From Spiribacter roseus (lineage in GTDB: Bacteria; Pseudomonadota; Gammaproteobacteria; Nitrococcales; Nitrococcaceae), in contig NZ_CP016382.1 of the NCBI RefSeq assembly GCF_002813635.1, positions 1,054,001 to 1,118,000 on the forward strand: a DNA stretch of 64,000 nucleotides, written 5' to 3'. Position 1 is the stretch's first letter; the number at the start of each line of letters is the position of its first letter. Position numbers and translations under genes: made by a program. Positions 17,405-24,807 of this stretch are shown here, one piece after another. Below the pieces are notes generated by a model. It did no database searches, was not told the origin of the DNA, and saw only the letters and a list, made by a program, of their open reading frames with translations.

Positions 17405-18295
17405 CTAGCGCACGGACTCGCGGTGACTCATGACGGTCAGCGCGGTCACCGAGGACAGAATGATTATCATGCCCAGGACCTCGGCAAGGGATAGCGCCTC
17501 GCCCAGGCCGATCACTCCATAGAGCGTTGCGGTGACCGGTTCGATCATCGCCACCACGGCCGCCATCGTGGGCAGCACGCCGCGCAGGCCGATGAAATAG
17601 CAGAGAAACGACAGCCCCGCGCCGATCAACCCGAACAGCAAAAACAACGGTGCGTCGGGCGATAGCGGCACACTGACCGCCTGAGCCGGGTCAACGAGAA
17701 AGGCCAGAGCGAGCACGGCAGCCATGAAGGCGACCGTCAGCGAAACCGGGGTTCTGCCATGAGAGCCGGCCGATTTGAATGCAAAGATGAACACCGAATA
17801 CGAAATCCCCGAGAGCAGCCCCGCGAGCACGCCCCACAGACTGAATGCACCGGGGGTTGTCCGATATAGCCCGGTCAGCAGTACCACCCCCACCACGATC
17901 GCTGCAATCGCACCCAGCTTGAGCGTGGTGGGGCGCTCCGTACCGCGCGCAAACGACACGAAGTAGACCATGACCGGTGCGCTGTACATGAGGGTCACCG
18001 CCACGGCGACACTGGCCTCGCTGATGCTGATGAAATAGAAGGTCAGATTGCCGGTGACCCCCAGGCCCGCCAGCGCCGACCAGGCGACCAACGGGCGGGT
18101 GAGATTGAGGGAATAGCCCTGCAACCGGATCACCGCCACCCACGCCAGCATGCACAGAAGCCCGACAAGCAGCCGCCAGAACGTCAGCAGCTCCGGGGAC
18201 CAGCCCGAGGTCATGAGCTGCCCCGCCAGCCCGCCTGCCAGTCCCCACTGAAAGGCGGCCGCCATGACAAGCGCAATCGGAAGCAACATCGGCAT
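17405..18295 (-). CDS. EamA-family (DMT) metabolite transporter
   Basis: This 296-aa inner-membrane protein has about ten hydrophobic segments arranged as two EamA repeats, the second starting near GVLAGLLSGISYSVFIFAF. The family exports amino acids, purines or other metabolites and the substrate cannot be told from sequence. Characteristic pieces are the TFWRLLVGLLCMLAWVA region and MAAVVAMIEPVTATLYGVI near the end. It is convergent with the DeoR regulator and divergent from an MFS transporter; the 144-bp gap between the two transporters contains a 24-bp inverted repeat. It has no evident metabolic link to the polyol genes. Confidence 0.85.
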   Translation of the reverse strand: MPMLLPIALVMAAAFQWGLAGGLAGQLMTSGWSPELLTFWRLLVGLLCMLAWVAVIRLQGYSLNLTRPLVAWSALAGLGVTGNLTFYFISISEASVAVAVTLMYSAPVMVYFVSFARGTERPTTLKLGAIAAIVVGVVLLTGLYRTTPGAFSLWGVLAGLLSGISYSVFIFAFKSAGSHGRTPVSLTVAFMAAVLALAFLVDPAQAVSVPLSPDAPLFLLFGLIGAGLSFLCYFIGLRGVLPTMAAVVAMIEPVTATLYGVIGLGEALSLAEVLGMIIILSSVTALTVMSHRESVR

Positions 18296-18338
18296 GGTCC
18301 CCGGTCACCGACTGAAAGGGTATGATTTGTGGTGACGA

Positions 18339-18362
18339 TCAATCGACCAATATGGCGATTGA
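18339..18362. promoter_or_regulatory. 24-bp inverted repeat between two divergent transporter genes
   Basis: TCAATCG (18339-18345) and CGATTGA (18356-18362) are perfect seven-base arms around a ten-base centre, between the EamA start and the MFS start. Size and position suit a dimeric repressor operator. No regulator gene is adjacent, so the binding protein is unknown. Confidence 0.35.
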
Positions 18363-18439
18363 GGGTTCCAGCATCAATAAGCCCTGCCACGACGATTACT
18401 GAGCGTGGCGTTCAACTTTTCTGACAGGCCTTGGGCGCA

Positions 18440-19660
18440 GTGGAAGTGGATACAGCGAAGCCGGCGAACGAGAAGACCAATGTCGCCATTCTTGCCGTCA
18501 GCCAGGCGTTATTCCTGATTGCGGCCATTACTGTGATGACGTTAAGTGGCGTGGTGGGTCAGCAGCTGACGACCAGCCCCGCGCTGGCGACACTGCCGGT
18601 CGCTCTCATGCAGGTCGGTGCCCTGCTGGCCACCTTCCCGGCGTCCCTACTCATGAAACGGATGGGGCGTCGCCCCGGGTTCATCCTCGGCGCTACCGCG
18701 GGCGGTGCAGCCGGCGGCGCCCTGGCGGCTGCCGGCATTGCCCAGGACTCGTTCGTCCTGTTCAACGTGGGCAATCTGCTTTTGGGCGTCTATCAAGGCT
18801 TCGCCATGTATTACCGGTTTGCGGCCGCCGACTGCGCCAGCGAGGGCTTCCGAAGCCGGGCCATCTCTCTGGTAATGGCCGGTGGCGTCGCCGCCGCCTT
18901 TCTGGGGCCGTGGAACGCCAATTATGGCCAGAGCCTGTGGACAGCCCACGCCGAGGCGGGTCCCTATCTGATCGTGACCGCCCTGGCGCTGGTGGTCAGT
19001 CTACTCATGGTATTCCTCGATGTGCCGGCGTCGGGCCGGCCGGACAATACGGCCGCACAGCGACGTCTGCCGCAGATCATCAGCCAGCCGCGATTCATGG
19101 TGGCCCTGATGGCGGCTGCCATCGGCTATGCCGTGATGACTCTGGTGATGACCGCGACGCCCCTCGCCATGCGCGACAGCGGCTTTGCGATGGGCGATGC
19201 GGCTTTCGTGATGCAATGGCACGTGCTCGGCATGTTCGCCCCGTCGTTTGTCACCGGATCACTCATCGCCCGCTTCGGTGTGCTCAATATCCTGTTCGCG
19301 GGTGGAGTCATCATGCTGACGAGTGTTGCCATTGCCCTCAGTGGCCAGACCCTCCCCCAGTATTGGGCGGCATTGGTGGCGTTGGGCATTGGCTGGAATT
19401 TTCTGTTTATCGGGGGCAGCACCCTGGTCACCGAAACCCACACGGTTGAGGAGCGCGGCAAGGTGCAGGGCATCAACGACCTGGTGATCTTCGGGCTGGT
19501 CGCCGCCGGTTCATTGATGGCGGGCGCGCTGCTGCATCACCTTGGCTGGGTAGGCCTCAACCTGACGGTCCTCCCCTTCATCTCACTGACGCTGCTGGCG
19601 ACCGCGACCCTGCAGTTAAGCCCGCGCAGCGTACGCGCCGCGGCCGCGAAGGAACCCTGA
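18440..19660 (+). CDS. Major facilitator superfamily transporter
   Basis: This ~406-aa protein has roughly twelve membrane segments and the MFS loop motif LLMKRMGRRPGFILGA between segments 2 and 3. A short soluble linker (~residues 200-215) joins the two six-helix halves. It is of the YfcJ/arabinose-efflux-like type with no clear substrate. GTG 18440 is preferred, with TTG 18431 as an alternative; neither has a strong ribosome site, so the start is uncertain. It ends ten bases before the tRNA-Arg-associated repeat region, whose transcription runs toward it from the other strand. Confidence 0.85.
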   Translation: MEVDTAKPANEKTNVAILAVSQALFLIAAITVMTLSGVVGQQLTTSPALATLPVALMQVGALLATFPASLLMKRMGRRPGFILGATAGGAAGGALAAAGIAQDSFVLFNVGNLLLGVYQGFAMYYRFAAADCASEGFRSRAISLVMAGGVAAAFLGPWNANYGQSLWTAHAEAGPYLIVTALALVVSLLMVFLDVPASGRPDNTAAQRRLPQIISQPRFMVALMAAAIGYAVMTLVMTATPLAMRDSGFAMGDAAFVMQWHVLGMFAPSFVTGSLIARFGVLNILFAGGVIMLTSVAIALSGQTLPQYWAALVALGIGWNFLFIGGSTLVTETHTVEERGKVQGINDLVIFGLVAAGSLMAGALLHHLGWVGLNLTVLPFISLTLLATATLQLSPRSVRAAAAKEP

Positions 19661-19667
19661 CCGGAAG

Positions 19668-19855
19668 GCGCGCACAAAAAAACCGGCCGCAGCCGGTTTC
19701 CTTGATGTCTGGCGCGCCCGGGAGGATTAACTCGGCCCTGCGGGCCTCGTTCCCTCGCGCGCTGCGCTCGGGTCGAACCCATGTTCATTGGCTGGGGCTT
19801 CGAACCCTCCCGGGCGCGCACAAAAAAACCGGCCGCAGCCGGTTTCCTCGATGTC
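19668..19855 (-). repeat. tRNA-Arg tail repeat region: 146-bp unit plus an extra terminator copy
   Basis: Downstream of tRNA-Arg (minus-strand sense) the last 19 nt of the tRNA gene recur at 19710-19728, exactly 146 bp from the genuine copy at 19856-19874. Both tails are followed by the same terminator hairpin (ACCGGC/GCCGGT plus T7). Between them lie two TTCGA-loop, T-arm-like hairpins (around 19771-19780 and 19798-19812), a GCGCAGCG block and TCGGCCCTGCGGGCCTC (plus strand 19732-19748). The same internal blocks recur in the tRNA-Ser repeats at 24808-25165. The arrangement resembles the tyrT repeats of E. coli. No protein is coded here. Confidence 0.85.
19816..19848 (-). terminator. Rho-independent terminator of tRNA-Arg
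   Basis: On the minus strand AAACCGGC-TGC-GGCCGGTTTTTTT follows the tRNA CCA by about 13 bases: a GC-rich stem with a long T-run. A near-identical copy lies at 19670-19702 behind the duplicated tRNA tail. Confidence 0.8.
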
Positions 19856-19932
19856 TGGCGCGCCCGGGAGGATTCGAACCCCCAGCCTCCTGATCCGTAG
19901 TCAGGTGCTCTATCCAGTTGAGCTACAGGCGC
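19856..19932 (-). tRNA. tRNA-Arg (anticodon ACG)
   Basis: The minus strand folds as a 77-nt tRNA. The acceptor GCGCCTG pairs with CGGGCGC, the discriminator is G and CCA is encoded. The anticodon loop is CTACGGA, giving ACG (arginine, CGN family after A34-to-inosine editing; tadA is at 28449). The T loop is GGTTCGAAT. Its own terminator follows, then a duplicated copy of its 3' tail. Confidence 0.96.
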
Positions 19933-20030
19933 TGTGACGAGCGCGAAGTATGGCCAATTCACCCGGGGGCGTCAAGCGATGAGCAGCGGGCGGCCCAGAC
20001 TTGCAACCGGGCTTTGCCGGTCTGTAGCGT

Positions 20031-20052
20031 ATTGATTGAACGCTCAATCAAT
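20031..20052. promoter_or_regulatory. Perfect palindrome (TetR/BetI-like operator) upstream of glycerophosphodiesterase
   Basis: ATTGATTGA (20031-20039) and TCAATCAAT (20044-20052) are perfect nine-base arms around ACGC, ending nine bases before the start codon. The pattern TTGATTGAACGNTCAATCAA is close to what I remember for BetI, the choline-sensing repressor of glycine betaine synthesis. At this position bound repressor would block initiation. BetI itself is not in the window. Confidence 0.6.
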
Positions 20053-20061
20053 AGGATTTGT

Positions 20062-21009
20062 ATGGACCATCCAATGCTCACTACCCGCCCCCTTCGCACC
20101 CTCGCCGGCGCCCTCGCCGTGGCAACCCTTTTCACCTCATCCGGCACGAGCGCCAACAGCATCGAACAGCAGCTCGAAGCCCTGCAGTATTTTCAGGTGA
20201 TCGCACATCGTGGCGCTAGCGGTCACGCACCGGAGCATACGCTGCCCGCCTGGCAGCTGGCCCATGACATGGGCGCGGATTATCTCGAGCTGGATATCCA
20301 GATGACGGCGGATGGCCGGCTGGTGGTTTTTCACGATGAAACCATCGACCGCACAACCAATGGCGAAGGCCCTCTGCGCGACTACACGCTCGCAGAGCTG
20401 CAATCACTCGACGCCGGGAGCTGGTTCAACGAGGCCAACCCCAACCATGCGCGGTCAGACTTCGAGGGCGCCCGGGTAGTTACGCTCGACGAGGTCATCG
20501 ATCGATTCGGCACCCAGACTCGATATTACATTGAGACCAAATCCGCGGAACGCGACCCCACGCTTGAGGCCGAGCTGATGGACACTCTCAGCGAACGTGG
20601 CTTGATTGAGGCCGGCGCCGTCGTGATTCAGTCGTTTTCGCAGGAGAGTCTGCGGGAGGTCGAGTCCATCAATCCGGACGTACCGCTTGTGCAGCTCGTG
20701 TGGTACTACCCCGAATCAGAGGACAGCGACACATTGATCGAGTGGACGGGCGTCACGCCAGGCCCAGGCACGATCACCGACGCCGATTTCGAAACGATCC
20801 GTGAATATGCCGTGGGTATCGGCAGCAACCTGAATTATCAGGGGGATGCGGTGATTGATGAGGCATTCGTCAAACAGGCGCAGGCCAATGACCTGCGGGT
20901 GCATGTCTATACGATCAACGATATCCCGGCGATGGAGCAGATGATTGACTGGGGTGTGGATGGAATCTTCACGGACTTCCCCGACCGGTTGGTTCGGCTG
21001 ACCCGCTGA
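20062..21009 (+). CDS. Secreted glycerophosphodiester phosphodiesterase (GlpQ/UgpQ family)
   Basis: This 315-aa protein has a signal peptide (~residues 1-33, ending near GTSANS) and a GDPD TIM barrel. HRGASGHAPEHT carries the first catalytic His and the metal-binding Glu, ELDIQMTADGRLVVFHDE the next acidic residues and second His, and DGIFTDFPDRL closes the barrel. It hydrolyses glycerophosphodiesters such as glycerophosphocholine to glycerol 3-phosphate and the alcohol, in the periplasm. ATG 20062 has AGGA five bases upstream; the frame is open further back but that part overlaps tRNA-Arg. The palindrome directly upstream suggests repression, perhaps choline-responsive. A bidirectional terminator follows. 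Confidence 0.9.
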   Translation: MDHPMLTTRPLRTLAGALAVATLFTSSGTSANSIEQQLEALQYFQVIAHRGASGHAPEHTLPAWQLAHDMGADYLELDIQMTADGRLVVFHDETIDRTTNGEGPLRDYTLAELQSLDAGSWFNEANPNHARSDFEGARVVTLDEVIDRFGTQTRYYIETKSAERDPTLEAELMDTLSERGLIEAGAVVIQSFSQESLREVESINPDVPLVQLVWYYPESEDSDTLIEWTGVTPGPGTITDADFETIREYAVGIGSNLNYQGDAVIDEAFVKQAQANDLRVHVYTINDIPAMEQMIDWGVDGIFTDFPDRLVRLTR

Positions 21010-21018
21010 GCGCATGAA

Positions 21019-21050
21019 AAAAAGGGGGCGGATTCCCCTGCCCCCTTTTC
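21019..21050. terminator. Bidirectional rho-independent terminator
   Basis: AAAAGGGGGC pairs with GCCCCCTTTT around a ten-base loop, giving a stem with a T-run on either strand. It sits between the convergent phosphodiesterase and beta-helix genes and can serve both. Confidence 0.8.
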
Positions 21051-21071
21051 GTTCCTCACAATGCCGTGGGT

Positions 21072-22484
21072 CTAGCGCGACACGCTGACGCCCTCGACTT
21101 CCATGCCGTCCTCGATCTGACTGCCGGCCAGGGAAAGCTCACCGGTTCCAGCATCTTCCTGAACAATCTCGAGCCCGGTGTCGTCGCTATCGTCATTGTT
21201 GACGGTGTGGACGTCGCTGATCTGTACAACCAGATTGCCGTCGGACTCTTCCTCGAACACGACACCAACCCCGCCATTGTCGCGGGACACCGACCCCATG
21301 ACGGCTCCATCGACGCCGCCGGCGTCCTCTTCGGACATCTTGAAGCCGTCATCGCTGTTGCCGTACGCGACGGTGCTGATGTAGCGCAGGTTGCCATTAC
21401 CCGGGCCGGCTTCATCCATGTCGACGCCCTCGTCGTAGTTGCCGCTGACGGTGCTCCCGATCATGGTCAGGTTGAGATTGCCGGAATCGGCCTCGTCATA
21501 ATCAATACCGTCATCAAGATCCAGTCCGATCTCGTACTCTTCCACCGAGCCCGAGTCGTACAGCGACACCTCACGCTCGAAGCAGTTGTCATCGGGCGTG
21601 CCGGTCACCGCGGAGGGGATGTCAGAGGGCTGCATCATACCGTCCTGGAAGCTGCCCTCCGGCTCAGCCGGCATATACTCGGCGAGAACATCCGGATTGC
21701 AGTATGGGCCATTGTCGATGAACGCGGTCCGGATGATCGTCGAGTGGATGCTCCCGGCCTGACCTTCATCAAGCTCCAGACCGTCGGCGCCGACCCGGGC
21801 GAACTCCGAGCCATTGGCGGACAGGTGGATATCGCCCGCGCCCCGCTCATCGGCCCGGAGGCCATCGGCGTCGAACTTGCCAGTGCCGGCGCCATCAACG
21901 GTAACGTTCTCGAGCTGGATGTGCAGCGAGGCCGGCGATCCGCCTCCGGCGCCGCCAGCGCCGCTCCCGCAGTCATCGGCCAGCGTGCAGTCGGAGACGT
22001 GAATGCCATGGTTGGCGACGCCCTTCACGGATACGTTGGTCAACGCCAGCTGGACCATGCCGGTCTGATCCTCGCGGACATCAAGAAAGATCCCCTTGCC
22101 GGCGGTCTGCCCGTCCACATCACCGCGGTTGAGCACACTGAAGCCGCCGGGGCCCTCAAAGGCCAGATCGCTGATGGCCAGATCGCCACCATTCGCGCTC
22201 ACAAGAAGGTCGGTGTTGGCATCACTGCGCACGCGCTGACCATTGCCGATGATCTCGAGCGGTGCCTCACCGGTGTAGACGAGGCTCTCATCAATCACGA
22301 TATCGCCGCTCACGGTCATCACGATCTGCGAGGCACCACCGCTCTGCGAGGCAGCCTCCAGCGCCGCACGCAGTGAGCCTTCTCCAGCGTTTGCGGTGTC
22401 AGTGACAACCAGCGGGGCCTGAGCCTGCGCGGCGGCCGCCCCCATGATCGCAGCAGCGATGGTCAGGGCATTGAGCTTTCTCAT
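21072..22484 (-). CDS. Secreted acidic right-handed beta-helix protein
   Basis: This 470-aa protein has a clear signal peptide (MRKLNALTIAAAIMGAAAAQA) and then short repeating beta-strand turns typical of parallel beta-helix proteins, e.g. LENVTVDGAGTGKFDADGL, STVSGNYDEGVDMDEAG and STVAYGNSDDGFKMSEEDAG. The early GEGSLRAALEAA stretch resembles the start of polymorphic outer-membrane and adhesin-like beta-helix proteins. Asp and Glu are very abundant and Lys rare, as in proteins exposed to high salt. Two cysteine pairs (~residues 170-176 and ~275-315) may form disulfides. There is no visible autotransporter barrel or anchor. Adhesion, polysaccharide binding or lyase activity are all possible; I assign none. 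Confidence 0.75.
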   Translation of the reverse strand: MRKLNALTIAAAIMGAAAAQAQAPLVVTDTANAGEGSLRAALEAASQSGGASQIVMTVSGDIVIDESLVYTGEAPLEIIGNGQRVRSDANTDLLVSANGGDLAISDLAFEGPGGFSVLNRGDVDGQTAGKGIFLDVREDQTGMVQLALTNVSVKGVANHGIHVSDCTLADDCGSGAGGAGGGSPASLHIQLENVTVDGAGTGKFDADGLRADERGAGDIHLSANGSEFARVGADGLELDEGQAGSIHSTIIRTAFIDNGPYCNPDVLAEYMPAEPEGSFQDGMMQPSDIPSAVTGTPDDNCFEREVSLYDSGSVEEYEIGLDLDDGIDYDEADSGNLNLTMIGSTVSGNYDEGVDMDEAGPGNGNLRYISTVAYGNSDDGFKMSEEDAGGVDGAVMGSVSRDNGGVGVVFEEESDGNLVVQISDVHTVNNDDSDDTGLEIVQEDAGTGELSLAGSQIEDGMEVEGVSVSR

Positions 22485-22574
22485 GGTGAAGTCCTCTGTC
22501 GTAGGAATAACTCAGCAAGACGATAGGAGTTACCTGTGACAGTCCGATGACGCCGCGATGACCAAACGATGTCG

Positions 22575-22602
22575 TGGCCAATGAGCCCTCACCGGGTATA
22601 CT
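22575..22602 (+). promoter_or_regulatory. Candidate sigma70 promoter of the purine permease
   Basis: TGGCCA, a 16-bp spacer and TATACT (22597-22602) lie 31 bases before the permease ATG. The -10 is good and the -35 moderate. Confidence 0.4.
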
Positions 22603-22632
22603 CGCATTTTGCGTATTGCGGGGGCTCTTAGC

Positions 22633-23922
22633 ATGTTGGATCGATACTTCGAACTGGCGGAAAGCGGCACGACGATCCGTCGCGAGCTGCTGGCCGGTCT
22701 GACCACCTTTCTGACGATGGCCTATATCGTCGTGGTCAACCCGAGCATTCTTTCCGAGACCGGGATGAACTGGGGGGCGGTGTTTGTCGCGACCTGCCTG
22801 GCCGCGGCACTCGGCAGCCTGATCATGGGGCTCTATGCCAACTACCCATTCGGGCTCGCACCGGGCATGGGCCTGAACGCCTACTTCACCTACGGCGTGG
22901 TGCTGGGCATGGGAATCGCCTGGCAGACGGCCCTTGGCGCGGTCTTCCTATCGGGCATTCTGTTTTTGATCATCTCCGTACTGCCCATCCGTGAGTGGCT
23001 GATCAATGCGATTCCGTTATCGCTGAAAATGGCGATCTCGGCTGGCATCGGTTTCTTTCTGGCGATCATCGCGCTGCAGAACGCCGGCGTTGTGGTCAAC
23101 AGCGATGCGACGCTGGTCACGCTCGGCGATCTGACCGCCGTCCCAACGCTGCTCGCCATGCTCGGATTCGCAATTATGGTGGCGCTGAGCTATCGCGAAG
23201 TCCCGGGCGCCGTGCTCATTGGCATTCTGGCGGTCAGCTTGATTGGTGTCCCCTTCGGCGTTGCCGAGTTTGACGGGGTGGTATCGATGCCCCCGGATCC
23301 GAGCCCGACCTTCCTGCAGATGGACGTTGCCGGTGCGCTCGAGCTGGGACTTGTGTCCGTGGTGCTGGTGTTCCTGTTTGTTGATCTGTTCGACAGTACG
23401 GGCACTCTAGTGGGCCTTTCGCATCGGGCCGGCTTCCTCGACCGCGACGGTCGTCTGGGCCGGTTGCGCAGCGCACTGGTCGCGGATTCGGGCGCGAGCA
23501 TCGGCGGCGCACTGTTCGGCACCTCGACCACCACGACCTATATCGAAAGCGCATCGGGTATCAATGCCGGTGGCCGGACCGGACTGACCGCCGTTGTGAT
23601 TGCGGTGCTGTTCCTGCTCTCACTGTTCTTCCTGCCGGTGGTCAGCGCCATTCCGGGCTATGCCACCGCACCGGCGCTGCTGTTTGTGGCCTGCATGATG
23701 GTCCGCGGCCTGGCCGAGCTTGACTGGGACGACATTACCGATACGGGACCGGCCGTCGTGACCGCCATCGCGATGCCACTCACCTACTCCATTGCTGATG
23801 GCATGGGGCTGGGTTTCATTACCTATGTGCTCGGTAAGACGCTGGCGGGCAAGCCGACGGCCGTCCATCCAGCGGTGTGGCTGATCGCGGCCCTGTTCGC
23901 GCTGCGATTTGCGTTCATTTAG
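22633..23922 (+). CDS. AzgA-type (NCS2-like) purine permease
   Basis: This 429-aa inner-membrane protein has 12-14 hydrophobic segments and the AzgA/AdeP signatures: ELLAGLTTFLTMAYIVVVNP near the N-terminus, FGLAPGMGLNAYFTY, LFVDLFDSTGTLVGL and GTSTTTTYIESASGINAGGR. This family imports adenine, guanine, hypoxanthine or xanthine with protons; which base is not clear from sequence. ATG 22633 is chosen with GGGGGC upstream; an open frame back to 22609 would overlap the predicted promoter region. A nine-base-pair hairpin follows at 23934. Confidence 0.92.
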   Translation: MLDRYFELAESGTTIRRELLAGLTTFLTMAYIVVVNPSILSETGMNWGAVFVATCLAAALGSLIMGLYANYPFGLAPGMGLNAYFTYGVVLGMGIAWQTALGAVFLSGILFLIISVLPIREWLINAIPLSLKMAISAGIGFFLAIIALQNAGVVVNSDATLVTLGDLTAVPTLLAMLGFAIMVALSYREVPGAVLIGILAVSLIGVPFGVAEFDGVVSMPPDPSPTFLQMDVAGALELGLVSVVLVFLFVDLFDSTGTLVGLSHRAGFLDRDGRLGRLRSALVADSGASIGGALFGTSTTTTYIESASGINAGGRTGLTAVVIAVLFLLSLFFLPVVSAIPGYATAPALLFVACMMVRGLAELDWDDITDTGPAVVTAIAMPLTYSIADGMGLGFITYVLGKTLAGKPTAVHPAVWLIAALFALRFAFI

Positions 23923-23933
23923 TAACGCGGACG

Positions 23934-23960
23934 ACCTGAGCCGGCGTTGACGGCTCAGGT
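23934..23960 (+). terminator. Hairpin after the purine permease (weak terminator)
   Basis: ACCTGAGCC and GGCTCAGGT form a perfect nine-base-pair stem with a nine-base loop, 12 bases after the permease stop. The following CCCCTT has only a poor T-tract, so termination may be partial and allow reading into the small lipoprotein gene. Confidence 0.5.
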
Positions 23961-23990
23961 CCCCTTACCATTGCAAATCAGGAGCAACTC

Positions 23991-24071
23991 ATGATCCGAA
24001 CCGCACTGATCATCTCGCTGATCACCCTTTTAACCGGCTGCAGCGGCGTCCCCTTAGTGCCCGGCATCTAG
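23991..24071 (+). CDS. Very small lipoprotein (26 aa)
   Basis: The frame ATG...TAG encodes 26 residues: a hydrophobic signal (MIRTALIISLITLL), the lipobox LTGC with Cys17, and only ten residues after it (CSGVPLVPGI). AGGAG at 23980-23984 is well placed before the ATG. Such a product would be lipid-modified and processed to a ten-residue lipopeptide. Tiny lipoproteins of this shape exist in many gammaproteobacteria but I recognise no named family. Its position behind an incomplete terminator suggests either read-through from the purine permease or an own promoter. Confidence 0.6.
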   Translation: MIRTALIISLITLLTGCSGVPLVPGI

Positions 24072-24078
24072 TCTCAGA

Positions 24079-24582
24079 TCATGCGGGTTGTGATGCTCGG
24101 TATGCGATCGCGGCATGCAAGACGATCACGACAAGCATCGCGACCAGATGAATCAGTATCGGTGCGGGGGTGGCCGCGAAAATCCAGGCCGCCAGCGGCA
24201 AGAATAGAACGGCAGCGCTCCAAAGGCCGGGGTTATAGCGGCGTAGCCGTACCGCCCAGACCACGTGCAATAACGCATTAACTGCGACGAGATAACCTGC
24301 CAATACGCCCCACGCCGGATCGAGCCGGGTGAGATAGAAAACCGCGAGCAGGGCAAACCATACGAACACGACATTGACGACCCAGATATCTGCCGCTGTC
24401 AGCCCTCTGCGCCTCGGCCCAAGCAGCTCGTTCAAAAAGGCCGCGAAGCGATCCGCATCATGCTCCTCGAACTGGTGGGCCATATAGATGGGCAATGCAA
24501 GATAGACCGGCAGTGCGATTCCGGCACCGATGAACGGATAAAGTCCGATCAGCAGTAGCGCCGCTGGGAGCGTTGCATACAC
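24079..24582 (-). CDS. HXXEE-motif membrane protein, possibly N-terminally disrupted
   Basis: This 167-aa protein carries the HXXEE signature in IYMAHQFEEHDADRF (~residue 35-45) and about five hydrophobic segments, matching the HXXEE membrane family of unknown function. The best start in this frame is a GTG at 24580-24582 with no good ribosome site. Just upstream on the same strand another frame (24673 down to ~24590) encodes a hydrophobic stretch (VSVAIGLLSFCAALHSGAF) ending at TTTTTT, which looks like a missing first membrane segment. A frameshift in that T-run may have broken the gene. It could still be expressed from the internal start. Confidence 0.6.
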   Translation of the reverse strand: MYATLPAALLLIGLYPFIGAGIALPVYLALPIYMAHQFEEHDADRFAAFLNELLGPRRRGLTAADIWVVNVVFVWFALLAVFYLTRLDPAWGVLAGYLVAVNALLHVVWAVRLRRYNPGLWSAAVLFLPLAAWIFAATPAPILIHLVAMLVVIVLHAAIAYRASQPA

Positions 24583-24673
24583 CCAGTACTAAAAAATCCG
24601 GTTCAGCAAGGTCGAACGCTCCACTGTGCAGGGCGGCGCAAAAACTCAACAGCCCAATCGCCACGGATACCAA
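24583..24673 (-). pseudogene. Possible out-of-frame N-terminus of the HXXEE gene
   Basis: In a frame offset from the HXXEE ORF this stretch encodes a membrane-like segment followed by SGAFDLAEPDF up to a six-T run near 24590-24595; reading continues past it into nonsense. In the HXXEE frame the same place has a TAG directly before YWVYATLPAAL. The arrangement is what one frameshift in the T-run would leave. Alternatively it is chance open frame. Confidence 0.35.
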
Positions 24674-24807
24674 AGCGTAGTATTGGCTGAATTTTAATCA
24701 GACACAAGGAGGGTTCTGCCGGCAGGAATCCTGCGCAGAATCTTAGCCACTACACTGCCCTACCCACAAAAACGCGATCAGTAGCGAGCTCAAATGCCTG
24801 ATTTTAT

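Noticed and set aside
19537-19962. 141-aa minus-strand frame over tRNA-Arg and its repeats
   Set aside because: It translates the tRNA gene and terminators; not a protein.
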